The notes beneath the pieces were generated by a model that was not told where the DNA came from, searched no databases, and saw only the letters and a list, made by a program, of their open reading frames with translations. Source: Bacillota bacterium (lineage in GTDB: Bacteria > Bacillota > Clostridia > Christensenellales > Aristaeellaceae). From it: a stretch of DNA of 11,560 bases. A program made the translations under genes and the position numbers. Below are positions 6,951 to 11,560 of this stretch, one piece after another. The first letter of the stretch is position 1, and each line of letters begins with the position of its first letter. The stretch lies in NCBI GenBank assembly GCA_023443705.1, contig JAEZTD010000426.1, forward strand, positions 1 to 11,560, given 5' to 3'.

Positions 6951-8546
6951 ATGTACAAGGTCATCATCGCGGACGACAACGCGCTGTCCATCAAGGGATT
7001 GGAGGCCAATCTGGATTTTGCCGCCATCGGCGCGGAGCTTGCGGGTTCCTTTTTAAGCGGCATGGACGTCGTGAACTATCTGGAGGGGCACGGAGATGTG
7101 GATCTCCTGGTCAGCGACATCCGCATGCCGTACATGACCGGCCTTGAGCTTGCGCGGGAGGTGCTCCAGCGCAACAAAACGATGAAGATTGTGCTGATCA
7201 GCGCCTATGACGACTTTGATTACGCGCAGGAGGCACTTCGCATCGGCGTGACGGACTACGTGCAAAAACCCATCCAGTACGATGAATTGTTGGATACCAT
7301 GAAACGGGCGCTGCAAAAACTGGAGGAGGAGCGGACGGTGCTGCGCAGGCTGGAAAGGGCGCAGCCGGAACTCCGGAAAAAGTTCTACCTTGACTTGACG
7401 CGCGTCCACCCGATGCTGGCTCCCCACGCGCTCTCCAAGGAAGCGCAGTACCTGGGCATCGCCACGGAGGGGGGCAGCTTCCTTTGTCTGGCGATTTCCG
7501 GCGAACAGAACGAGGAAAATCTCGCCGCATCCGGCATCGAGGCGGCGATCATGAACCAGTTTTTGCAGACCGACGCGCTGGAGGCCTGGTTTGGCGCGGA
7601 AATGGAGTGCCACCTGATCAGCGATCGGGAGGATCAGCTGGCCATTTTGCACGACAGAAATCTGGACGGAACCGCTATGGTGCGGAAGGTGCGCGCGCTG
7701 TGTGAAGGGTTTGGGGCGGCCCATGAGAACCTGAACCAGGCGCTGTACTTTGGCATCGGCCCCGCGCAGGATTCGCTTTGGAAGATCGTGATGTCCATGG
7801 ACATGGCGCGGCGCGCGGCCAACCGCCGCTTCGTGGCCCCTGATCAGCATGTATTCACGGAATCGGACGACCGAGCGGGAACCATGCCGTTTTTGACGCG
7901 CATCACCGGGGCGCAGGGCGAAATCGTCCAACTGCTGTTAAGGCGTGATTTGCCGGAACTGGACCGGATGGTGATCCAGCTCACGGAGAGCGTGGTGGGG
8001 ATGCTGAAGGATCAGAGCCTCATCGTGCCCTATCTCGTGGTGCTGATATCCGGCGTTCTGGGCCAGGTATCCCAAGACGGCGTGGATCTGTCCGAAGCCG
8101 AGCGCACCGTTGCCGCCTTTGGCGCAAGGGGGCGGCATCCGGTGAGCCCGCGCGATACCCAGGAGATGCTCCGCCAGTTTTTTCGGCAGACGGTGGAGGC
8201 GCTGGATCAATCCCTTCAGAGTTACCAGCAAAAACTGCTCAGCAAGGTGAAGCAGTACATCGAGGACCACCTGCGGGACAGCCAGTTGCGGCTTGAAAAT
8301 ATCGCGGATGCGGTGCATGTGACCCACTCGCATTTAAGCCGCATTTTCAAGCGATCCGAGGGGATTAACCTCAGCGACTACATCACCCAGAAGCGCATCG
8401 AAAAGGCGACACACCTGCTGCGGAGCACATCGGAATCCATCTCTTTTGTGAGTGAACAGGTGGGCTATGCCTCTCCCTACTACTTCAGCGCCTGCTTCAA
8501 AAAGGTTACCGGCATGACGCCCAGCGAATACCGAAAGGCCTGGTAA
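6951..8546 (+). CDS. Response regulator with AraC-type DNA-binding domain, YesN type
   Basis: A 531-residue protein whose ATG lies 3 bp after the kinase stop codon; the ribosome binding site AAAGGAGA overlaps the end of the kinase gene, so the two are probably translationally coupled. The receiver domain covers about 1-120: acidic pair Asp8/Asp9, phosphoacceptor Asp56 in LLVSDIRMP, Ser84 in VLISAYDDFDYA, and Lys106 in YVQKPI. The middle (about 130-420) is the weakly conserved YesN region with no clear motifs. The AraC/XylS DNA-binding domain occupies about 427-531, with the two helix-turn-helix units around LENIADAVHVTHSHLSRIFK and SISFVSEQVGYASPYYFSAC and the usual ending GMTPSEYRKAW. It should activate the divergent sugar-transport operon after phosphorylation by the neighbouring kinase; that target is inferred from gene order. 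Confidence 0.95.
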   Translation: MYKVIIADDNALSIKGLEANLDFAAIGAELAGSFLSGMDVVNYLEGHGDVDLLVSDIRMPYMTGLELAREVLQRNKTMKIVLISAYDDFDYAQEALRIGVTDYVQKPIQYDELLDTMKRALQKLEEERTVLRRLERAQPELRKKFYLDLTRVHPMLAPHALSKEAQYLGIATEGGSFLCLAISGEQNEENLAASGIEAAIMNQFLQTDALEAWFGAEMECHLISDREDQLAILHDRNLDGTAMVRKVRALCEGFGAAHENLNQALYFGIGPAQDSLWKIVMSMDMARRAANRRFVAPDQHVFTESDDRAGTMPFLTRITGAQGEIVQLLLRRDLPELDRMVIQLTESVVGMLKDQSLIVPYLVVLISGVLGQVSQDGVDLSEAERTVAAFGARGRHPVSPRDTQEMLRQFFRQTVEALDQSLQSYQQKLLSKVKQYIEDHLRDSQLRLENIADAVHVTHSHLSRIFKRSEGINLSDYITQKRIEKATHLLRSTSESISFVSEQVGYASPYYFSACFKKVTGMTPSEYRKAW

Positions 8547-8550
8547 AGCG

Positions 8551-8566
8551 GAGCGCCTTTGCGCTC
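8551..8566 (+). terminator. Short hairpin after the response regulator gene, possible terminator
   Basis: GAGCGC (8551-8556) and GCGCTC (8561-8566) form a perfect 6-bp stem with a CTTT loop, four bases after the response-regulator stop codon. The following sequence (TTCACGCC) is not a U-run, so termination here would be weak. Confidence 0.4.
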
Positions 8567-8619
8567 TTCACGCCCCGTCCGCCTGCCGAAGGGTGTCCGA
8601 GATTTTCTCGAAGAAGTGA

Positions 8620-8718
8620 TTAGAGGCGCTTGAAGGGGTGGTCGTTGGCATTTCCGAACTGAAGAAGCGCGAGGCGCAGATCACCTACCTCAACGAGCGT
8701 GACCATCTGACAGGCATT
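8620..8718 (+). pseudogene. Remnant of a GGDEF-type diguanylate cyclase (linker and domain start only)
   Basis: An open stretch starting right after a stop codon (8617-8619) reads LEALEGVVVGISELKK, then REAQITYLNERDHLTGI. The pattern ...REAxIxYLxxxDxLTGL is the standard entry into GGDEF domains, and the preceding GVVVGISELKK matches the end of a PAS-type domain joined to GGDEF. The expected next residues (YNR and the rest of about 160 residues with the GGDEF active-site loop) are absent; the frame continues with unrelated sequence (about 8719-8871). There is no good start site. I call it a broken piece of a larger gene. Diguanylate cyclases make c-di-GMP, which is notable because GEMM riboswitches lie 400 bp downstream. 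The match is to a general pattern, made by eye. Confidence 0.55.
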
Positions 8719-8881
8719 GATTCTCTTCTCCTGCCAGGAAAACGAGGACTGCCTCCAGCTTCTGCTTTCCAGCGGCACTCCCTTCGTGATCCTGTGCCGG
8801 GAGTTTTTAAACCAGCCCGCAGATTACGTCCTCTGGCAGGAAGAGGAAGCTATTCTTCCCGATGGAAGTGATCGCCTGTAG
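8711..8881 (+). pseudogene. Fragment resembling a LacI-type sugar-binding domain, in a different frame
   Basis: Between two stops a frame shifted relative to the GGDEF remnant encodes QALILFSCQENEDCLQLLLS, then SGTPFVILCREFLNQPADYV and a tail ending at a TAG (8879-8881). The pattern DGLILFS...LLxxGxPFVLxxR...DYV is typical of the ligand-binding fold of LacI regulators, which in some Clostridia is fused to GGDEF domains. No start codon or ribosome binding site precedes it. If the reading is right, two parts of such sensor-cyclases are joined here in reversed order, suggesting a deletion between tandem copies. The similarity is recognised by eye and is weak. Confidence 0.3.
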
Positions 8882-9035
8882 AATCACCTTTTCATCCTCA
8901 AGTCCGGCTGTAGACCGAGAGAGCGATTTCGAGCAGCTCCCGTTTTTTACAACCACACCCAAGGGAATAGCGTTTGGTTGATAAGCCGATTCCCTGCACC
9001 GGAATGTGGCGGCGGCGCCACGGGATTGTCAAAGT
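8882..9035. other. Gene-free stretch with one small hairpin
   Basis: No convincing coding frame is visible after the broken gene fragments; short open pieces have no start signals. GTGGCG (9006-9011) and CGCCAC (9016-9021) form a 6-bp stem with a GCGG loop just before composition switches abruptly to AT-rich DNA. It may be the decayed end of the disrupted gene. Confidence 0.4.
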
Positions 9036-9098
9036 TACATAATCTTAATAAATAAAATAAGAAAACATATTGTAGTTATATCGTGATAAGCATATAAT
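9036..9098 (+). promoter_or_regulatory. Strong sigma-A promoter with AT-rich upstream tract, driving the riboswitch operon
   Basis: TTGTAG (9070-9075, 4 of 6) and a perfect TATAAT (9093-9098) are separated by exactly 17 nt. The 9036-9069 stretch just upstream is almost all A and T, like an UP element, in sharp contrast with the GC-rich surroundings. Transcription should start near 9105, about 25 nt before the first riboswitch. Confidence 0.75.
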
Positions 9099-9127
9099 CT
9101 AAACGGTGATGGAACTTGTCTCATGAG

Positions 9128-9229
9128 GATGCTCCTAGCAAACCATCCGAAAGGAAGGGGCGCAAAGCTACAGGGCCTAAACCCTACGGGCGCTCGAGAG
9201 TCTGAAGGGCATGGCAGCCAGTTACCATC
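9128..9229 (+). ncRNA. GEMM-I (cyclic dinucleotide) riboswitch aptamer, copy 1
   Basis: Recognised from conserved parts in order: P1 strand GATG (9128-9131), joining GCAAACC (9138-9144), a P2 stem capped by a GAAA tetraloop (9149-9152; stem CCATCC/GGAAGG with one A-A mismatch), GCGCAAAGC (9160-9168), a tetraloop-receptor-like GGGCCTAAACC (9173-9183), then GGCAGCCAGTTACC (9213-9226) and the closing CATC (9226-9229). This is the fold of c-di-GMP-I riboswitches. By my alignment to the Vibrio Vc2 aptamer, the position of G20 is A9137 and that of A18 is C9135. A at position 20 is the feature linked to cyclic AMP-GMP sensing in GEMM-Ib RNAs. Copy 1 is 3 nt from copy 2. Class identification is firm; the ligand is uncertain. 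Confidence 0.88.
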
Positions 9230-9232
9230 AAG

Positions 9233-9332
9233 GATGCTCATGGCAAAGTGCGCGAAAGCGCGCGACGCAAAGCTACAGGGCCCAAACGCGCCGGGGAACA
9301 CGTGCCGGAGCGCCGGGCAGCCAGCTGCCATC
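9233..9332 (+). ncRNA. GEMM-I (cyclic dinucleotide) riboswitch aptamer, copy 2
   Basis: Same layout as copy 1: P1 GATG (9233-9236) with CATC (9329-9332), joining TGGCAAAG (9241-9248), a 6-bp P2 stem GTGCGC/GCGCGC capped by GAAA (9254-9257), GACGCAAAGC (9264-9273), TACAGGGCCCAAACG, a GC-rich P3, then GGCAGCCAGCTGCC (9316-9329). Here the Vc2 G20 position is G9242 and A18 is A9240, the usual c-di-GMP form. Tandem aptamers of this class occur naturally and can give a steeper or two-input response. It lies directly upstream of the expression region for the TasA-like operon. Confidence 0.88.
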
Positions 9333-9439
9333 TGATCAGGCCGCGCTTCCCCGGCGGCCCAGCCGCTTTCGCGAAGTGGCACGGGTACCGGTCAAGCAGC
9401 AGCGCTGTATGAGCTGAGTCCATGAATATTATTGGAGGG
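9333..9439 (+). promoter_or_regulatory. Expression platform and ribosome binding site region after the riboswitches
   Basis: Two hairpins follow the second aptamer: GGCCGC/GCGGCC (9339-9344/9354-9359) and GCCGCTT/AAGTGGC (9362-9368/9374-9380, one G-U pair, loop TCGCG). Neither is followed by a U-run, so I see no clear intrinsic terminator. The ribosome binding site GGAGGG is at 9434-9439, 9 nt before the ATG. Whether the ligand turns expression on or off cannot be decided by eye. Confidence 0.45.
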
Positions 9440-9448
9440 TTGACTGTT

Positions 9449-9952
9449 ATGAAGAAGTTCCTTCTCACCGCTGTTCTGATCCTGGCCGTCCTGACCTCCC
9501 TGACCGCGGGTACCTTGGCTAACTACACCATGGAACTGGCTCCCTTTCAGGTAACCGGCGTTGCCAAGGCCTTCAACTTCTATGCAGATAGCTCTATGAG
9601 CGCCAATACTCAGATTAAGATCGCCCCTGGTGAGGCCCAGGAATACAGCGTAGTTCTGCAGCAAAGGACCGAAGTTCCGGTTAATTACACGGCTACTATG
9701 AGCTTCCTTGGTGGGGATGCCGATTTTTATACAAGATTAGGCGCTCCTACTGTCACCTATACCGTTGATGGCGCTGCTGGAAGCGGAATCTCCATCTCCG
9801 GTAATAAGGTAACGCTCCCCACCATTGATGCAGGTAATCGCAAGATCGTCATCACCTTTAGGTGCGCGTGGGCATCGCAGACTGGTGATATCATAGCCGC
9901 AGGGAAGAGCGCCACGATGAACGTTACAGTCAAGGGTGAACAGAAAATCTAA
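9449..9952 (+). CDS. Secreted TasA/camelysin-like protein with SipW-cognate signal peptide
   Basis: The start MKKFLLTAVLILAVL follows GGAGGG by 9 nt; an in-frame ATG at 9422 has no such site. The 167-residue product has an N-terminal signal sequence ending in LTAGTLA|NYTM (cut after about residue 24). AGTLA or GTxA followed by an aromatic residue is the mark of substrates of the SipW-type signal peptidase, such as TasA and CalY. The mature part is rich in beta-strand patterns, with IAPGEAQEYSVVL (58-70), the counterpart of the PGD...F.L segment of TasA-like proteins, and has a single Cys (139). The family forms extracellular fibres or matrix in Bacillus; here the role is inferred. It is the first gene after tandem GEMM riboswitches and its base composition is visibly less GC-rich than its neighbours, perhaps reflecting high expression. 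It may be the major subunit of a fibre. Confidence 0.75.
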   Translation: MKKFLLTAVLILAVLTSLTAGTLANYTMELAPFQVTGVAKAFNFYADSSMSANTQIKIAPGEAQEYSVVLQQRTEVPVNYTATMSFLGGDADFYTRLGAPTVTYTVDGAAGSGISISGNKVTLPTIDAGNRKIVITFRCAWASQTGDIIAAGKSATMNVTVKGEQKI

Positions 9953-9981
9953 TCCTGCGTCATCAGGGCCAAAGGCGTAAG

Positions 9982-10044
9982 CTTTGCCCATCGGGTGGAA
10001 GTTCTCGGAACTTCCACCCGATGATGCGTAGCTTGGGGGCAAAG
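9982..10044 (+). other. Long perfect hairpin between the first and second TasA-like genes
   Basis: Bases 9989-10003 and 10009-10023 form a perfect 15-bp stem, with one further C-G pair closing a TCG loop. An outer stem is possible between CTTTGCCC (9982-9989) and GGGCAAAG (10037-10044). No U-run follows. The position after a likely major-subunit gene suggests transcript stabilisation or partial termination, giving more of the first product than of the next two. Confidence 0.65.
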
Positions 10045-10079
10045 TCGATTTCACCTCAGCAGGAAGGGGGGCGGCGGAT

Positions 10080-10577
10080 GTGGTCAGGCTCAAGGCGCTG
10101 TGGCTGATTCTGCTGACTGTGTCGGTTGCCGCCGTGCTGTCCGCGGGGACGCTGGCAGCCTACAACCAGACGGCGGAACTTTCAGGAAGCATACGCGCCG
10201 CGCAGTTTGTGTTCCACGTCAACGGCAGCGGGGAGGAGACGCAGTCGCTTGGCGTGCGGGAACTCGTGCCGGGCGGGCGCGAGACGTTCGACATCCTGAT
10301 TGACACATCAGGCTCCGAGGTGGGGGTGGATGTGGCGCTGAAAGTGAGCGCGTCCGGCTCCCAACTCCCGCCGGGGATTGTGGTGCTGGTGGATGGCGAA
10401 TCCATCGGTTCCACCGGCAGCTGTACCAAGAAGTACCCGGGCGTGGAGAATCCGCGCACCGTGTCCGTCGAGGTTTGGTGGGACGCCACACTGGACGAGC
10501 TTATGGCCCGGTATCAGGATTCGCAGAATTTCACGCTGTCGCTGTCCGCAAGCGTAACCGCAACGCAGGCTGCGTAA
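10080..10577 (+). CDS. Second secreted TasA/camelysin-like protein
   Basis: A 165-residue protein starting at GTG 10080, downstream of AGGAAGGGGGG (10061-10071). An ATG at 10078 is in another frame and stops after nine codons. The signal peptide (about 1-26) ends in VLSAGTLA|AYNQTAELSG, the same SipW-class pattern as the first gene. The mature region aligns with the first protein: AAQFVFHVNGS, LVPGGRETFDILI (62-74, equivalent to IAPGEAQEYSVVL) and VLVDGESIGSTGS. It has one Cys (115). The two are homologous but clearly diverged, and this gene is much more GC-rich. It lies 127 bp after the first gene, behind a strong hairpin, so it is probably produced at a lower level. A minor subunit, adaptor or anchor role is inferred from this layout. 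Confidence 0.7.
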   Translation: MVRLKALWLILLTVSVAAVLSAGTLAAYNQTAELSGSIRAAQFVFHVNGSGEETQSLGVRELVPGGRETFDILIDTSGSEVGVDVALKVSASGSQLPPGIVVLVDGESIGSTGSCTKKYPGVENPRTVSVEVWWDATLDELMARYQDSQNFTLSLSASVTATQAA

Positions 10578-10652
10578 GGCGCGCCGGGGCCGCGCGGCCG
10601 ATGGCCCGCGGGGGAAAGCACCAGTCACAAAAACAGGAAGGGCGGTGGACGG

Positions 10653-11560
10653 ATGAGCGCGCGGCGCTTCCTTCTTAACCTGACGGCCGGGGCGCTGGTT
10701 TTTTGCCTGTTCGCCGGCGCCGCCCACGCCCTCTATCAGAAAACCATCTCGCTGACCGGCACGGTGACGCTGGTGTTCGTCGTGCCAAGAGAAATCGACC
10801 TGAGCGCCGAAGACTACCGCAAGATGGCGCTGGACGCGTACGACAACAACACCCCCCTCTACGAGGCCGTTCGAACGCTGGCGGAGAAGGCCGTCCATCC
10901 CATCACCTATGGCACGAAGAACGGCTCCTTCTACGACGCCATGTACATGGCGGAGATGCTTCAAGGGAAGAAAGGAAAAAAATCTCTGGAACCGGATCCC
11001 GTTTACATGGCGCAGTACGACGCGGCGCTCGTCCAGTTGACCGCGTGGTATCAGGAGGCCGATGCCTACCACAAGGCCATGTACAAGACCGCCGACCAAA
11101 TGCAGGACTGGAGCCGGGTGGGCGCCTACAAGCAGGCCGCGCTGGATGCCTACAACGAATACATCCATGCCGCCGATTGGGGCCTCGACCCGAAGGCCTG
11201 CTTTGACAGGTTGAAATTAAGCGCGCTGGCCGCGCAGGACGGATACAACTTCAATGTAGAAGTCAAAGAGGGCGTCGACGCGGAGATCGTGCGCCTTCGG
11301 GACAAGCTGGCGCAGGCTTGGGCGCTGGTGGATTCACTCCAGAAATACGATACCGCCGACGAGGCCGGGCTGTTGGCGGCTTCCCCGGACGCCTCTATGC
11401 TCCCCACGGCCCTGGACCCCGCTTCCGAGGATGCGTTGACGCCGACCGATACGCCGGAGCCGACGCCGGTGCCGGAGCCGACGCCGGAATCCACGCCGGT
11501 GCCGGAATCGACGTCCGACCCGGAGCCGACGCCGGTGCCGGAATCCACGCCGGTGCCGGA
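10653..11560 (+). CDS. Large secreted surface protein with SipW-like N-terminus and Pro/Thr/Glu stalk (cut by window edge)
   Basis: Starts at ATG 10653 behind AGGAAGGGCGG and is open for 302 codons to the window end. A signal peptide (about 1-26, MSARRFLLNLTAGALVFC then LFAGAAHA) is followed by LYQKTISLTGTVTLVFVVP, which resembles the mature start of the second TasA-like protein (AYNQTAELSGSIRAAQFVF). After residue 48 the protein changes to a Tyr/Ala-rich, probably helical region (about 50-235) with spaced aromatics such as YMAQYDAALVQL and YKQAALDAYNEY; I do not recognise a family. From about residue 263 it is a low-complexity stalk of TPEPTPVPEPTP and STPVPE units, typical of wall-spanning surface proteins. 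The C-terminus, which would show a sortase signal or another anchor, is beyond the window. It lies 75 bp after the second gene, in the same operon. Confidence 0.72.
   Translation, partial: MSARRFLLNLTAGALVFCLFAGAAHALYQKTISLTGTVTLVFVVPREIDLSAEDYRKMALDAYDNNTPLYEAVRTLAEKAVHPITYGTKNGSFYDAMYMAEMLQGKKGKKSLEPDPVYMAQYDAALVQLTAWYQEADAYHKAMYKTADQMQDWSRVGAYKQAALDAYNEYIHAADWGLDPKACFDRLKLSALAAQDGYNFNVEVKEGVDAEIVRLRDKLAQAWALVDSLQKYDTADEAGLLAASPDASMLPTALDPASEDALTPTDTPEPTPVPEPTPESTPVPESTSDPEPTPVPESTPVP
11439..11560 (+). repeat. Low-complexity repeat encoding the Pro/Thr/Glu stalk
   Basis: Short GC-rich units such as ACGCCGGTGCCGGA recur in frame (for example near 11463, 11493, 11529 and 11547), encoding TPVPE separated by PTPES or STSDPEP. 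The repeat continues beyond the window. Such tracts change length by replication slippage. Confidence 0.85.

Noticed and set aside
8638..8871. An intact small gene of about 77 codons
   Set aside because: No ribosome binding site, the similarity to GGDEF linkers starts upstream of the GTG, and sequence after LTGI looks like frame-shifted DNA; it is better described as a gene fragment.
9126..9288. Direct repeats (AGGATGCTC, CGCAAAGCTACAGGG) as a CRISPR or mobile-element signal
   Set aside because: They are the conserved parts of two adjacent riboswitch aptamers; there are only two copies and no spacer structure.
10078..10107. ATG at 10078 as the start of the second TasA-like gene
   Set aside because: It is in a different frame and stops after nine codons; GTG at 10080 opens the frame with the signal peptide.
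11439..11560. Short GC-rich repeats as a CRISPR array or tandem satellite
   Set aside because: The units stay in frame with the gene and encode a Pro/Thr/Glu stalk; unit lengths vary.

Overview
The window looks like chromosomal DNA of a GC-rich, carbohydrate-fermenting Clostridia-type Firmicute (the Christensenellales/Oscillospiraceae neighbourhood is my best guess). The grounds are strong AGGAGG-type ribosome binding sites, a YesM/YesN-type two-component pair beside a sugar ABC transporter without its own ATPase gene, tandem GEMM-class riboswitches, and secreted proteins with SipW-cognate (TasA/camelysin-like) signal peptides. Assignment to a genus is not possible from the sequence alone.

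Left part (1-4792, minus strand): one operon read right to left. It encodes an extracellular sugar-binding protein, two MalF/MalG-type permeases, and two tandem DUF2961 proteins (glycoside hydrolase family GH172), the second cut by the window edge. Strong hairpins sit between the binding-protein gene and the first permease gene, and between the two GH172 genes; they probably set transcript stoichiometry. The likely job is uptake and cleavage of a furanoside oligosaccharide, of the fructofuranoside or arabinofuranoside type.

Centre (4793-8546): a divergent promoter region with a 9-bp inverted repeat and overlapping promoter candidates, then a plus-strand pair encoding a YesM-like sensor histidine kinase and a YesN-like AraC-type response regulator. 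They most plausibly sense the sugar (directly or via the binding protein) and switch on the divergent uptake operon.

8547-9060: no intact gene. Here lie remnants of a GGDEF (diguanylate cyclase) protein and, in another frame, a fragment that resembles a LacI-type sugar-binding domain.

Right part (9036-11560, plus strand): an AT-rich promoter with a perfect -10 box drives a leader carrying two consecutive GEMM-I (cyclic dinucleotide) riboswitch aptamers, followed by three secreted-protein genes. The first two encode small TasA/camelysin-like beta-rich proteins that are homologous to each other. The third encodes a larger protein with the same kind of N-terminus, a Tyr/Ala-rich helical middle and a Pro/Thr/Glu-rich stalk that runs off the window. 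I read this as a cyclic-dinucleotide-controlled surface fibre or biofilm-matrix operon; it is the most interesting part of the window.
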